From the NCBI RefSeq assembly GCF_021654855.1, contig NZ_AP024202.1:2418001-2482000 (forward strand): 64,000 nucleotides of DNA, in the 5' to 3' direction. The first letter of the stretch is position 1; every line of letters starts with the position of its first letter. This DNA is from Thiomicrorhabdus immobilis. GTDB taxonomy: Bacteria; Pseudomonadota; Gammaproteobacteria; Thiomicrospirales; Thiomicrospiraceae. Made by a program: the position numbers and the translations under genes. Below are positions 43,195 to 52,460 of the stretch, one piece after another. The notes below the pieces were generated by a model that made no database searches, was not told where the DNA came from, and worked only from the letters and a program-made list of their open reading frames with translations.

Positions 43195-44433
43195 CTATTT
43201 GGCTTTGTACTCTTCCATATCGGCAGCGACGGCATCGGTAATTTCTTGCATGATTTCTGGAAATGCCGAAGACACTCGGTTCCAAGAAGGAATGAAAGGC
43301 GTTTCCATCGGCGCGTCTAAAAAGTGATTACCCGCTTTAATGATGTTTTCAGCAAACATTTCTACCGCAATTTCCTCTTTATGCACATCCAGTTTTAAGC
43401 CATTCATAATGGCATCATTACGGTAAGACTCGATCAAGTCTAAGGCAATACGGTAATAAGTTGCCTTCAGGGTTCTAAAGCCCTCTTGAGTGAAGGTTAC
43501 TCCCTCGGCGGCCAACTTACGGAAAAACGCCTTGCTGATATCAATCGACATTTTAGAAAGCCCTTTTTGTGCATCATCGGCCGATAAATCCTGGTGTTTA
43601 TGGTCGTAAATATCGGCAATATCCACCTGACAAATTCGATTAGAACTGATGTTTCTTTTCATCTCCGACAACACACCAATCTCCAATCCCCAGTCAGAAG
43701 GAATTCGTAAATCGGAAATCACCCCGGTTCTAAACGCAAACTCGCCTGCCAACGGATAACGATAAGAGTCGATATGACTGAGATACTCATCGGCACGTTC
43801 ATTTTGTTCACCTGCGGTTTTCTGCAATGCTCTGATCAATGGCGTGACCAATAAACGGGTCACACGGCCGTTCATGGTCTGGTTGGCAATTCGGGTATAA
43901 AACCCTTTGGCAAACGCATAGTTAAACTGCGGATTGGCCACAGGATAAATCAACCTCGCCAATAACGAGCGGTCATAGGTGACGATATCGCAATCGTGTA
44001 ATGCAACCGACTCGACCTTATCCGAACCCAATACATAACCGATCATATACCAGACATTCCGTCCCTTACCCGGCGCTTCTGGAGCGATCCCTTCTTCTAC
44101 CAGTTTTTTGTGAATCGCTTTCATTCTAGGGCCATCATTCCAGATGACTTTAACGTTTTGCGGCAATACAGAAAAGAACTCTAAAGCATGTCGATATTCC
44201 GCCTCATTGGCTCTATCCAACCCAACAACGATCTCCTCCAAATAAGGAACCGATTTTAACTCTTCAACGATTCTGCTTAATGCGGGGGTTTGCAGTTCGG
44301 AGTATAAACTTGGCAATATCAAACCTAATGGCCTGGTTTTACTGTATTTAAGTAAATCAGATTCCATATCCTCGATGGATCTGTCTACAAGATTATGTAA
44401 AGTTGTGATAATGCCGTTTTGATAAAAGTCCAT
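43195..44433 (-). CDS. gpgS: Glucosyl-3-phosphoglycerate synthase (GT81)
   Basis: A 412-residue retaining glycosyltransferase. It carries the donor-binding start GLILPSLYSEL, the GKGRNVWYMIGYVLG segment and the metal-binding DCDIVTYD. It joins glucose from NDP-glucose to 3-phosphoglycerate, the first step of glucosylglycerate, a compatible solute. 3-phosphoglycerate is the direct product of Rubisco, which links the pathway to CO2 fixation. AAGGAG lies upstream of the ATG. Located between the phosphatase and phosphorylase genes. Confidence 0.9.
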   Translation of the reverse strand: MDFYQNGIITTLHNLVDRSIEDMESDLLKYSKTRPLGLILPSLYSELQTPALSRIVEELKSVPYLEEIVVGLDRANEAEYRHALEFFSVLPQNVKVIWNDGPRMKAIHKKLVEEGIAPEAPGKGRNVWYMIGYVLGSDKVESVALHDCDIVTYDRSLLARLIYPVANPQFNYAFAKGFYTRIANQTMNGRVTRLLVTPLIRALQKTAGEQNERADEYLSHIDSYRYPLAGEFAFRTGVISDLRIPSDWGLEIGVLSEMKRNISSNRICQVDIADIYDHKHQDLSADDAQKGLSKMSIDISKAFFRKLAAEGVTFTQEGFRTLKATYYRIALDLIESYRNDAIMNGLKLDVHKEEIAVEMFAENIIKAGNHFLDAPMETPFIPSWNRVSSAFPEIMQEITDAVAADMEEYKAK

Positions 44434-44476
44434 AGTTACTCCTTCCCTGCTTTGGGAAATTTAAATTCTTGATTCC

Positions 44477-45346
44477 TTAATCTAACTCAAGCCAATCTAA
44501 CACTGCTTGATTCCACCCTTTTGGGCCGTTCTCTTGCGTGACAAAAACCTTGTTATGTTTTACCAGTGGCGCAGGATTAACAGGAGAGGAAATGATGACC
44601 GGGTTATCACTCGCTTCCAGTAAGCTGATATCGTTATCACCATCTCCTAAAGCCATGGTTTCAATCTTGGATTGCCAGGCCTGCTGGTAATAGTCCTCCA
44701 AGACCTTGAGAGCTAAACCTTTATTGCTTAACCCCATCAAATGCACAAACCGTCCACCTTTAAGCACCTGTAAACCTTGCCGACTCATGGCACGTTTAAA
44801 TTCGATTGACGCCTGTTCACTGTCTTTCCAAAGTAGCGGTTCTGAAAAGTTACGCTGTTTGGCTTTAAGTGCATTTTCAAAAGACAATCCGGTACACCCC
44901 ATCACTTGTTGAGCGTCCATTTCAGAAAAACCAAGATAATCGATTCCATGCTGAGTTTTATAATCTCTAGCCAGTTGTAAAATTTGTGGCAATGAAACCA
45001 GGTTTAAACTCAAATACTGAAAACCATCCCCCCAATTTTCAATGTTTGCATGAGCCGACATTGAAGCGTTGTTTGATACCAGGCTTTTCAGCAACAAATC
45101 ACAATCTAGCGACTCTTTTGACCAAAAAATACCCGCACCATTCTCAACAATAAAAGGATAGGGATTATTCAGCTCCGCTTTTAGCTCAACTACCTCTGCC
45201 GCCGTTTTACTGGTGGTTAAAATCCACGGTATTTGCTCAGAGTTCAACCTCTGCATCGCAGGCATGGCGGATGAATAATCGTAATCATGATGATTCAACA
45301 ATGAGCCGTCTAGATCGGTAAACAGCAATTTCTTTAAACTCAACAT
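44477..45346 (-). CDS. gpgP: HAD phosphatase, glucosyl-/mannosyl-3-phosphoglycerate phosphatase
   Basis: A 289-residue HAD-IIB phosphatase with motif I FTDLDGSLL and motif IV ALGDGDNDISLLEAS, of the MpgP/YedP type. With gpgS next to it, it would remove phosphate from glucosyl-3-phosphoglycerate to give glucosylglycerate. I choose the ATG at 45346 (MLSLKKLL), which has AAGGAG close upstream and places the HAD motif near the N-terminus; a longer reading to 45403 is less likely. Confidence 0.85.
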   Translation of the reverse strand: MLSLKKLLFTDLDGSLLNHHDYDYSSAMPAMQRLNSEQIPWILTTSKTAAEVVELKAELNNPYPFIVENGAGIFWSKESLDCDLLLKSLVSNNASMSAHANIENWGDGFQYLSLNLVSLPQILQLARDYKTQHGIDYLGFSEMDAQQVMGCTGLSFENALKAKQRNFSEPLLWKDSEQASIEFKRAMSRQGLQVLKGGRFVHLMGLSNKGLALKVLEDYYQQAWQSKIETMALGDGDNDISLLEASDNPVIISSPVNPAPLVKHNKVFVTQENGPKGWNQAVLDWLELD

Positions 45347-45801
45347 TGACTCCTTGAAACCTGCATAGCGGCCATTAAAAAACATTGCACCGAAAACAAG
45401 CAAAAATCGGCTATTCCCATTAAGCGATGCAACTAATGTGCCAAGAAAAACAACAAGGCTATAAAACCTTTCGTAATATAAAGCATATTTTCATTTAATA
45501 TCAATTAGTTAACAATATGTTAAAGAGGAGAAACCCACTGTTTGTGGCAGAATTATTTTGCGACCACAATACTCCAAAAACAACATAAAAGCCTTGTATT
45601 GGTGCAAAAACTAGGAAAGCAATACAAACAACCATCAACACCTCAAAACCATTACCTTTTCCTGATCAGGCCAACTTATTGGCCTCCCTGAAACGATAGA
45701 ATCCAAAACACCAGGCCAGGCGGTTTGTGGTATGCTTTATCTTTTAAAAATGAGTCGGTAATCACTCAATTCATTGTCAGGACTTATCGTTAGGAAACCT
45801 T
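45347..45801. promoter_or_regulatory. Divergent gap between gpgP and the lipoprotein gene
   Basis: About 450 bases without a convincing gene. It holds an AGGCCAA-CTTA-TTGGCCT hairpin near 45673-45690 and a degenerate copy of the iterated palindrome (CACCAGGCCAGG, near 45709). Promoters for both directions must be here, but I could not place boxes reliably. An AGAGGAG at about 45525 precedes only a 15-codon open frame. Confidence 0.4.
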
Positions 45802-46266
45802 ATGTTAAAAGCCAAATCCCTGTTCTCTCAATCGCGTTTTATCGCTCTCATTTTTGCATTAACTCTATCTTTAAGCGGCTGCCTGGGCATCACTCAACCT
45901 TCCGAGAGTGACATAAAGTCTATGGCCGCTGAACGCTTCGATTCCGAACTTAAAGGCCTTTTTGTCGCCAGCAATGTAGTGAAGAAAAACGGTTATAAAC
46001 AGAACGACACTCACTATGTCGCCGAACTCACCATAACCGGAACCGCTCAACAAAGCCTAGAAGAGTATGCTAAAAGCATGATGAATGATTCCTCATTATC
46101 GAGCCTCGAAAAAATCACCAATAGCATGGCAATCGGCCTGCTGAAAATGACCCTTCCTGAATTTCAGGCAGGCGACCAACTTGAATTTGAAAAGAACTAT
46201 CTATTTATTAAAACCGACAATGGCTGGCAGCTTAAAGATGAGCTCAAGCCTGATGACCAATTATAA
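45802..46266 (+). CDS. Putative lipoprotein of unknown function
   Basis: A 154-residue protein with a lipoprotein signal (ALTLSLSGC, Cys at about residue 27). The mature part is a small alpha/beta domain with no family I recognise. AGGAAA precedes the ATG. It is followed after 14 bases by luxS, so it is probably cotranscribed with luxS and mtnN, although a functional link is not obvious. Confidence 0.7.
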   Translation: MLKAKSLFSQSRFIALIFALTLSLSGCLGITQPSESDIKSMAAERFDSELKGLFVASNVVKKNGYKQNDTHYVAELTITGTAQQSLEEYAKSMMNDSSLSSLEKITNSMAIGLLKMTLPEFQAGDQLEFEKNYLFIKTDNGWQLKDELKPDDQL

Positions 46267-46280
46267 AAAGGACGTAAACC

Positions 46281-46802
46281 ATGCCATTACTAGACAGCTT
46301 TACCGTTGATCACACGATCATGAACGCCCCTGCGGTACGTGTTGCCAAAACGATGACATCACCTTCTGGCGACACCATCACTGTGTTTGACTTGCGCTTC
46401 AATAAGCCAAACGAATCGATGATGGGTGAAAAAGGTATCCATACCTTAGAACATCTTTTTGCCGGCTTCATGCGTAACCATCTAAATGGTAACGGAGTTG
46501 AAATCATCGATATCTCACCTATGGGTTGCCGTACAGGATTCTACATGAGCTTACTGGGTTCACCAGCTGAAGATAGAGTCGCGGAAGCCTGGCTGGCCTC
46601 GATGAAAGACGTGCTGAACGTGCAACGTATGGAAGATATTCCAGAGCTTAACGAATATCAGTGCGGCACTTACGTGATGCACTCTTTAGAAGAAGCCAAA
46701 GAGATTGCTCAAGACATTATCGACCACGGAATTGGTGTCAACAAGAATGCCGATATCGCCTTAAGCGAAGACACTCTTAAGTCACTGGGTAACGAAGTTT
46801 AA
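46281..46802 (+). CDS. luxS: S-ribosylhomocysteine lyase LuxS
   Basis: A 173-residue metalloenzyme. The iron-binding HTLEH motif lies in [17 protein letters not shown] and the catalytic Cys in MGCRTGFY. It splits S-ribosylhomocysteine into homocysteine and DPD, the precursor of autoinducer-2. It is directly upstream of mtnN, so the two complete detoxification of S-adenosylhomocysteine. In this setting a metabolic role is at least as likely as signalling. Confidence 0.97.
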   Translation: MPLLDSFTVDHTIMNAPAVRVAKTMTSPSGDTITVFDLRFNKPNESMMGEKGIHTLEHLFAGFMRNHLNGNGVEIIDISPMGCRTGFYMSLLGSPAEDRVAEAWLASMKDVLNVQRMEDIPELNEYQCGTYVMHSLEEAKEIAQDIIDHGIGVNKNADIALSEDTLKSLGNEV

Positions 46803-46815
46803 GGTTGGAATTTTC

Positions 46816-47508
46816 ATGAAAATAGCCATTATTGGAGCGATGGAAGAAGAAGTCTCTCTTCTTCGTAGCAAACTCGATAACCAAACCACGGAAACACACG
46901 CTGGGTTTGAATACTATCTAGGACAAATCGACGGTACCGAAATTGTTTTGTTGCGTTCGGGGATTGGTAAGGTCAATGCCGCCATCAGTACCACGATTCT
47001 GCTCAACCTTTATAATCCGGACTACGTTATCAATACTGGTTCAGCCGGTGGATTTCATACCGATTTGAATGTCGGCGATATTGTGATCAGCAGTTCGGTA
47101 TGTCATCATGATGTGGACGTGACTCCATTTGGCTACGACCTGGGACAAGTACCAGGCTTGCCGGCATGTTTTCTGCCAGATGAAAATTTGGTAAAAGCCG
47201 CACAACAGAGCATTGAAGCCCTGCAAGAAGTGGTGCATATGCATGGCCTGATCGCCACCGGTGATCGTTTTATGCATCAACCGGCCGATGTGACCAATAC
47301 CCGTAAGAACTTCCCGGAAATGATTGCCTGTGAAATGGAAGCCGCGGCGGTAGCGCAAGCGTGCCATACCTTTGAAAAACCGTTTGTGATTATCCGATCA
47401 TTATCGGATATTGCCGGAAAAGAGAACGCAGTGACCTTTGAAAAATACCTGGAACAAGCCGCGACCCATTCGGCTAAAGTGATTTTAGGCATGCTGGATC
47501 GTATTTGA
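46816..47508 (+). CDS. mtnN: 5'-methylthioadenosine/S-adenosylhomocysteine nucleosidase
   Basis: A 230-residue nucleosidase (Pfs). Motifs: IIGAMEEEVSLL with the catalytic Glu, NTGSAGGF, and the catalytic Asp in IRSLSDIAGK. It removes adenine from SAH, giving the LuxS substrate, and from methylthioadenosine, a by-product of polyamine synthesis. It follows luxS by 13 bases. A strong terminator lies 41 bases after its stop. Confidence 0.96.
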   Translation: MKIAIIGAMEEEVSLLRSKLDNQTTETHAGFEYYLGQIDGTEIVLLRSGIGKVNAAISTTILLNLYNPDYVINTGSAGGFHTDLNVGDIVISSSVCHHDVDVTPFGYDLGQVPGLPACFLPDENLVKAAQQSIEALQEVVHMHGLIATGDRFMHQPADVTNTRKNFPEMIACEMEAAAVAQACHTFEKPFVIIRSLSDIAGKENAVTFEKYLEQAATHSAKVILGMLDRI

Positions 47509-47549
47509 TTACAGCAAATCAGTTCTATTAACCACCAATCCACAACCCA

Positions 47550-47587
47550 AAACGCCCGCTAATCAACAGAATCAGCGGGCGTTTTTT
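47550..47587 (+). terminator. Rho-independent terminator of the luxS-mtnN operon
   Basis: AACGCCCGCT and AGCGGGCGTT form a 10-bp stem with a 13-base loop, followed by TTTTAT. Confidence 0.9.
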
Positions 47588-47728
47588 ATTCCACTCAAGA
47601 AAACGGGTTTACATTGGGCGAATTGGTAAATCTGAAAACTTCATTCAGTAATGGACTTCATTAAGTAATAAATCTTATTAAGCAATAAAATTTATTAGCT
47701 AAGTAAACCTCACACATATAATGAAAAG

Positions 47729-47855
47729 CTGATACACTTCGATTCAAAGCTTATTACTCTGATCAATTCAATAAGCTTGGATCTTTCCTCCATGGCGCTT
47801 TTAATCGAGTGCCTATCTTGCCTAGGAATCACTCATTCCTTTCCTAGGTTTTTTT
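47729..47855 (+). ncRNA. Candidate small RNA with own promoter and terminator
   Basis: A perfect -10 box TATAAT lies at 47717-47722 (the -35 ATTAGC is poor). From about 47729 the transcript would contain a 9-bp hairpin AAGCTTATT/AATAAGCTT (47747-47755 and 47770-47778, 14-base loop), an unpaired linker (47779-47820, with TTTCCTCC), and a terminator hairpin CCTAGGAA/TTCCTAGG (47821-47848) followed by seven U. No open frame fits, and the terminator faces away from both neighbours. I do not recognise a known RNA family. Confidence 0.5.
47821..47855 (+). terminator. Rho-independent terminator in the 47.5-47.9 kb gap
   Basis: CCTAGGAA, loop and TTCCTAGG followed by TTTTTTT. It is on the plus strand but lies over 310 bases after mtnN, which already has its own terminator; hence it probably ends a separate transcript. 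Confidence 0.85.
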
Positions 47856-47875
47856 ACCTCCCCTCAACAAAACAC

Positions 47876-48493
47876 TTATTTAGAAAACCTTGCCAGCTGC
47901 CTATTATGCATTTTTGTCAAAAGGACAATGGCTGAAATCGCGCCAAACAAAGCATATCCCATATCTGATTGGGTATCCCAAACATAACCTTGAGTGCCTA
48001 AAAAAGCTTCGGCCGCCTCTTCTGATGTTAAAGCCACCCACCACTCAATCAGTTCATAAAAGGCACTGAAAGCTAAGGCAATAGAAACACTGAGGAAATT
48101 TGTCCAGGCCTGGCCGTTGACCACCTGCTTACGAATAAGCACTTCTCTGGCAATTAAAACAGGGATAAAACCTTGGGCTAAGTGGCCAACCTTATCGTAG
48201 TTGTTTCGTGACCAATCAAAGGTGTGTTTCAAAGTGTCAAAAAATGGCACTTCGGCATAGGTGTAATGCCCGCCAATCATAAGAATAATACAGTGAATCA
48301 AAATGAGAACATATAACAGTGGCGTTAAAGGAAATGTTCGAAACGTATATGCCAATACCGCAAAACCGATTAAAGCCGGCAACACTTCCAAAAACCAGGT
48401 CAAGTTGTCTTTAGGGTGAATCGCCGACCAAATAAGCGCAATAAAAAAAATGGCAATCCATAAAAAATGGTTCAGCTTGAGCTCTTTTAACAT
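47876..48493 (-). CDS. DUF2238 (YjdF-like) inner-membrane protein
   Basis: A 205-residue protein with about six membrane segments. The conserved family residues are YDKVGHLAQGFIPVLIAREVLIR and SAFYELIEWWVAL, with His, Asp and Glu positions on the membrane face. The function is unknown. I choose the ATG at 48493, with GGAGA about ten bases upstream, over an upstream start at 48520. It contains an exact CCAGGCCTGG palindrome (48114-48123), read as Gln-Ala-Trp. Confidence 0.85.
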   Translation of the reverse strand: MLKELKLNHFLWIAIFFIALIWSAIHPKDNLTWFLEVLPALIGFAVLAYTFRTFPLTPLLYVLILIHCIILMIGGHYTYAEVPFFDTLKHTFDWSRNNYDKVGHLAQGFIPVLIAREVLIRKQVVNGQAWTNFLSVSIALAFSAFYELIEWWVALTSEEAAEAFLGTQGYVWDTQSDMGYALFGAISAIVLLTKMHNRQLARFSK

Positions 48494-48592
48494 GCTATCT
48501 ATTCTCCATTGACCCGGCATACTTCAATCGTAACCATTGAACCAGACGGGGTCAATCAAAACCCCAAGAAAGCAAACAGCCAGGCTATAAAC

Positions 48593-48617
48593 AAAAAAAG
48601 CCCCGTTTATGGAGCTT
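48593..48617 (-). terminator. Terminator of the GGDEF-EAL gene
   Basis: On the minus strand AAGCTCC, loop ATAAAC and GGGGCTT (one G-U pair) are followed by five further U residues, 42 bases past the stop. Confidence 0.8.
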
Positions 48618-48658
48618 AATGTAACAATGTTCGGTAATTTAGTTGGCTTACGGCCTGT

Positions 48659-50197
48659 TTATGCAATCACAGGCAGTTGCTGCTGGATTTGCTGCTGAAA
48701 CGTTTCAGCCGCAATCGGTGCCGACCAATTGTCACCTTGAGCCATTGAGCAGCCCATTGCTTTATACTCTGTCGCCTGCTCATTCGATTCAACACCGGTC
48801 ACAATCACACACACATCCAAAGTTTTGGCCATTTGCACTAAAGCCTGCACCCATTTTTGACCTTTTTGGTTACTCATATTGTCTTGCAACCAATCGCGAT
48901 TCAATTTCAGTTCCTGGAGGTTTAATTGTGTTAATAACGCCAAATCCAAAGGCGATTTACCAATTTCGCTTAAAGTGATTTGATAACCAGCGGCGGTCAA
49001 CGCATTTAAAATCGCATGTAATTGGGTATTTTCGTTTAATGAGGTGAGGGAGAACTCTAACTGAACTTGAGAAGCCGACACACCATAATGCGCAAAACGT
49101 TCATTTAACACGCTGACCAAATCCTGCTGTTGCCATAGAGCGTCAACCACGGGGATAGAAACCATCATCTCATCATTAAATTGCTGCCACTGCTGTAGGT
49201 AATATAAACCTGAATCCATCAACCAAGCACCTACGCTATAAGCTGATTTACTGTCGTTTAACAGCTCAATCCAGTTGGTTAGATATGGGTTTTCAATTTC
49301 TGTTTCAGCCCACTTTGCGGTAATGCTTGCGCCAACGATACAACCTGACTTTAAATCGATTTGTGGTTCAAACACACTTTCAATTTCGCCATTATCTACC
49401 GCTGCTTCTAAACGATTCACCAATTGGTGTTTTTGCGAGATAACCCGCTCACCAATATCAGAGAAAAAACGGTAAGTGCTACGTCCAGCGTGTTTTGATG
49501 CATATAGCGCTTGGTCGGCACGCTCTACCAATTCGGTAGAGGTTTTTCCATCTTCTGGAAAACAGGCGATACCAATGCTGGTCGAAATATCCACTTCATT
49601 GCCGTTGATCCAGTAGGCACGACTGACTTCTGTGATAATGCGCTGGCTAATGCCTTCAATCAACTCTTTGTCGTTAACATCGGCAATCAACACCACAAAT
49701 TCGTCACCCCCTAAACGGCTTACGATATCACCTTCACGAACAGCAGACATTAAACGGGCGCTGACATTTCGCAATAATTCATCGCCGGCTTGATGTCCTA
49801 AATTATCATTGACCGCTTTGAAACCATCCAAATCTAAAAACAACAGTCCAAATTGAGTATTCGCATCTTCAGCCTTAATAACCAAGGTCTCTAAAGTGCT
49901 ATTGAAATATGAACGATTTGGTAGATGCGTTAAGTCGTCATAGTTTGCTTGACGAAACAGTTCACGAGTACGCTGCTGAACCTGTGCCTCGACCATTTTT
50001 GCAATTTCGCTAGAGATATCACCCGTATGAGAAAAACGAGTTTGCAACGCACGCATCATTTTTTTAACACTAAAGCCGTCATCTTTTTCCTGACGATCAG
50101 CAGATAGTTGCGAGCGGTTACGTTCAGACTGTAAAAAACGAGCCACTTCATCAGAAGTTTTGGTGTCTTTTTCTACTTGGCTGCTTAACTCTAACAT
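48659..50197 (-). CDS. GGDEF protein with a degenerate EAL domain
   Basis: A 512-residue cytoplasmic protein. Order: a helical N-terminal region (about 1-80), GGDEF domain (about 80-245) with intact RLGGDEFV and FLDLDGFKAVND, and an EAL-type domain (about 255-510). The EAL signature is lost: EPQIDLKSG is kept, but GASITAKW replaces the GxEALxRW motif and the downstream metal ligands are not evident. It is therefore predicted to make c-di-GMP but not to cleave it; the EAL-like part may bind c-di-GMP or a partner. ATG at 50197 is chosen because GAGG lies eight bases upstream. Confidence 0.88.
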   Translation of the reverse strand: MLELSSQVEKDTKTSDEVARFLQSERNRSQLSADRQEKDDGFSVKKMMRALQTRFSHTGDISSEIAKMVEAQVQQRTRELFRQANYDDLTHLPNRSYFNSTLETLVIKAEDANTQFGLLFLDLDGFKAVNDNLGHQAGDELLRNVSARLMSAVREGDIVSRLGGDEFVVLIADVNDKELIEGISQRIITEVSRAYWINGNEVDISTSIGIACFPEDGKTSTELVERADQALYASKHAGRSTYRFFSDIGERVISQKHQLVNRLEAAVDNGEIESVFEPQIDLKSGCIVGASITAKWAETEIENPYLTNWIELLNDSKSAYSVGAWLMDSGLYYLQQWQQFNDEMMVSIPVVDALWQQQDLVSVLNERFAHYGVSASQVQLEFSLTSLNENTQLHAILNALTAAGYQITLSEIGKSPLDLALLTQLNLQELKLNRDWLQDNMSNQKGQKWVQALVQMAKTLDVCVIVTGVESNEQATEYKAMGCSMAQGDNWSAPIAAETFQQQIQQQLPVIA

Positions 50198-50374
50198 GGT
50201 GTAAACCTCGTATTCCGTTTGGCGATTTTGCAATTCAAATGCCGTATAATATGGGCTGTTATTTAATTGCCGGTCGTTTAGCGGTTTTATAAAAACTTTT
50301 CTAAAGTTTTGTCTAAAGTTGCCGATAAATTGGCTCTTTGTTTTTCTTAACTACCTCTTAGCAAAGGAGATGCC

Positions 50375-51565
50375 ATGTCTAGCATTGGTACACCATTTTC
50401 ACCCACTGCAGTTAAAGTACTATTATGTGGCGCAGGCGAATTAGGCAAAGAAGTTGCCATTGAATTACAACGTTTTGGGGTAGAAGTGATTGCCGCTGAT
50501 CGTTACCCAAATGCCCCAGCCATGCAGGTTGCAGACCGTAGTCATGTCATTGACATGCTAGATGGAGAGGCTCTGAGAAAAATCATTGAACTGGAAAAAC
50601 CGCACATGGTCGTGCCGGAAATTGAAGCCATTGCCACTGACACCTTAGCGGCCATGGAAAAAGAGGGTGTCAAAATAATACCAACCGCACGTGCCACCCA
50701 ATTGACAATGAACCGTGAAGGAATTCGTCGCTTAGCCGCTGAAGAATTGAATATCCCGACATCACCTTATGAGTTTGCCGACACCTTGGAAGACTTTACC
50801 GCTGCCGTTGAGCGTATTGGTATGCCGTGTGTAGTAAAACCCATTATGAGTTCATCAGGTAAAGGCCAAAGCGTCATTAAAACCGCTGCTGATATCCAGT
50901 CTGCTTGGGATTATGCTCAGGAAGGTGGTCGTGCCGGCAAAGGCCGCGTGATTGTTGAAGGGTTTGTGGATTTTGATTATGAAATCACCTTATTAACCGT
51001 GCGCCATGAAAATGGCATCAGCTTCTGTGAACCAATCGGCCACCACCAGGAAGATGGCGATTACCGCCAATCTTGGCAACCTGCCGCCATGAGCCAACAA
51101 GCGATTGCCACCTCAAAAGAGATTGCCGAAAAAGTCGCCGACAACCTTTGCGGTGAAACCGGACGCGGTTTATTTGGGGTTGAATTATTCATCAAAGGTG
51201 ACCAGGTTTACTTCAGTGAAGTGTCCCCTCGCCCGCACGATACAGGCCTGGTTACTTTAATGTCACAAGACTTATCCGAATTTGCCCTACATGCACGCGC
51301 AATCCTTGGCTTGCCGATTCCCAACATCACCCAACATGGCTATTGTGCTTCCAGCGTGATATTACCAACCGGGAAATCCACCCAAACCAATTTTTCCAAC
51401 TTAGAAGAAGCCTTAGCGGATACAGATACCCAAATTCGCCTATTTGGAAAACCCGATATTGATGGACGTCGCCGAATGGGAGTCGCCATTGCCAGAGCGG
51501 AAAGCATTGAAAAAGCGATTGCTAAAGCCAATAAAGCGGCCGCGAGTGTAAAGGTCAGCTTTTAG
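50375..51565 (+). CDS. purT: Formate-dependent phosphoribosylglycinamide formyltransferase
   Basis: A 396-residue ATP-grasp enzyme. Motifs: [57 protein letters not shown] and [20 protein letters not shown]. It formylates GAR in purine synthesis using formate and ATP, without tetrahydrofolate. AAAGGAG precedes the ATG. Monocistronic, with its own terminator. It carries a one-mismatch copy of the iterated palindrome near 51243. Confidence 0.97.
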   Translation: MSSIGTPFSPTAVKVLLCGAGELGKEVAIELQRFGVEVIAADRYPNAPAMQVADRSHVIDMLDGEALRKIIELEKPHMVVPEIEAIATDTLAAMEKEGVKIIPTARATQLTMNREGIRRLAAEELNIPTSPYEFADTLEDFTAAVERIGMPCVVKPIMSSSGKGQSVIKTAADIQSAWDYAQEGGRAGKGRVIVEGFVDFDYEITLLTVRHENGISFCEPIGHHQEDGDYRQSWQPAAMSQQAIATSKEIAEKVADNLCGETGRGLFGVELFIKGDQVYFSEVSPRPHDTGLVTLMSQDLSEFALHARAILGLPIPNITQHGYCASSVILPTGKSTQTNFSNLEEALADTDTQIRLFGKPDIDGRRRMGVAIARAESIEKAIAKANKAAASVKVSF

Positions 51566-51601
51566 TCCATCCCTCTTACACCTCTTGCCATAAAACAACT
51601 C

Positions 51602-51652
51602 GCCCCGTTTATCCCTTTATCTTTAAGAGCTGTGATAGACGGGGCTTTTATT
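51602..51652 (+). terminator. Terminator of purT
   Basis: GCCCCGTTTATC and GATAGACGGGGC form a 12-bp stem (one G-U pair) with a 20-base loop, followed by TTTTATTT. Confidence 0.85.
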
Positions 51653-51750
51653 TATCTAAAACGCCTGGAATGACAAATTATTAACCCGCTGGCAACACGC
51701 CAGGAATCCATCAAATTATTAACCGCTATTTTTTGACACTTCAATAAGTT

Positions 51751-51762
51751 ACCAGGCCTGGT
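51751..51762. repeat. ACCAGGCCTGGT palindrome in the purT-fliS gap
   Basis: An exact 12-bp copy of the iterated element in non-coding DNA, about 100 bases after the purT terminator and 130 bases before the sigma-54 promoter. Confidence 0.85.
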
Positions 51763-51891
51763 GATTTATTCGGTCCATTTCTAAAAATCAGTTTAAATCC
51801 ATTTAACACCTTATATATCAATAAGTTAACAAATAAAAACCCCACCCAAAACGCTTTATTTACCACCCTCCACCGTTCGCTGTTTTATTTT

Positions 51892-51908
51892 TTGGCACAG
51901 CTTATGCT
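51892..51908 (+). promoter_or_regulatory. Sigma-54 (RpoN) promoter upstream of the FliS-like gene
   Basis: TTGGCACAGCTTATGCT: the -24 GG and -12 GC are 12 bases apart as required, and the whole element differs from the TTGGCACGrNNNTTGCW consensus at only two positions. It predicts transcription from about 51919, leaving a 90-base leader before the ATG at 52009. Confidence 0.7.
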
Positions 51909-52008
51909 GAACGACAGGCAAAGCAAAAACTTGAGTCTGAATTTAAGTTTTGCAAAAAAACAAAAAGCCATTGCCAGCTAAACACACATTACTTAAAGGG
52001 GAAACCTG

Positions 52009-52440
52009 ATGACTTTGAATAACACGACAGCACATGACGTTAAAGCACCAATCTTAGAAGAGTACCGCCGCAATCAAGAAGCGGAGCAACAATTAGCAGA
52101 GAACCCACGAAAAACCGTTTTATTACTGCTACAAGGCGCAGTTGATAAAGGCAACTTAGCGAAAGTTTGCCACCAGAGCCAAGCATTAGTGGAAAAAGGC
52201 TTTCACCTAGGGCGCATGACCACCATCTTGGATGCTTTACGCGACCGCTTGAATCTAACGCAAGACACTCCGCTTGCTTATGATTTGGAGGAGTTATATC
52301 GTTACGCGGATCAAAGCATCCAAGAAGCCGTTTTTGAAAAAGATACCTTCTACCTTGATAGCTCGATTGAAATCTTGACCGAACTACGCGATGCGTGGAT
52401 GGAGATGATGCAACAAACAGGGCAACTACCACAAAATTAA
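52009..52440 (+). CDS. FliS-like flagellin export chaperone
   Basis: A 143-residue helical protein whose middle and end follow the FliS pattern: VLLLLQGAVDKGNLAK, then HLGRMTTILDALRDRLN, LEELYRYADQSIQEAVFEKD and SIEILTELRDAWMEM. FliS binds flagellin and prevents early polymerisation. No other flagellar gene lies in the window, so this is an isolated copy. The N-terminus (residues 1-30) differs from typical FliS. AAAGGGG precedes the ATG. The predicted sigma-54 promoter fits a motility gene. Confidence 0.7.
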   Translation: MTLNNTTAHDVKAPILEEYRRNQEAEQQLAENPRKTVLLLLQGAVDKGNLAKVCHQSQALVEKGFHLGRMTTILDALRDRLNLTQDTPLAYDLEELYRYADQSIQEAVFEKDTFYLDSSIEILTELRDAWMEMMQQTGQLPQN

Positions 52441-52460
52441 TTGCCTATGAATACAAAAAA

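Noticed and set aside
45525-45590. An AGAGGAG followed by a 15-codon GTG-started frame, possible leader peptide
   Set aside because: Spacing to the GTG is about 16 bases, too long, and no attenuator hairpin follows. Chance occurrence is likely.
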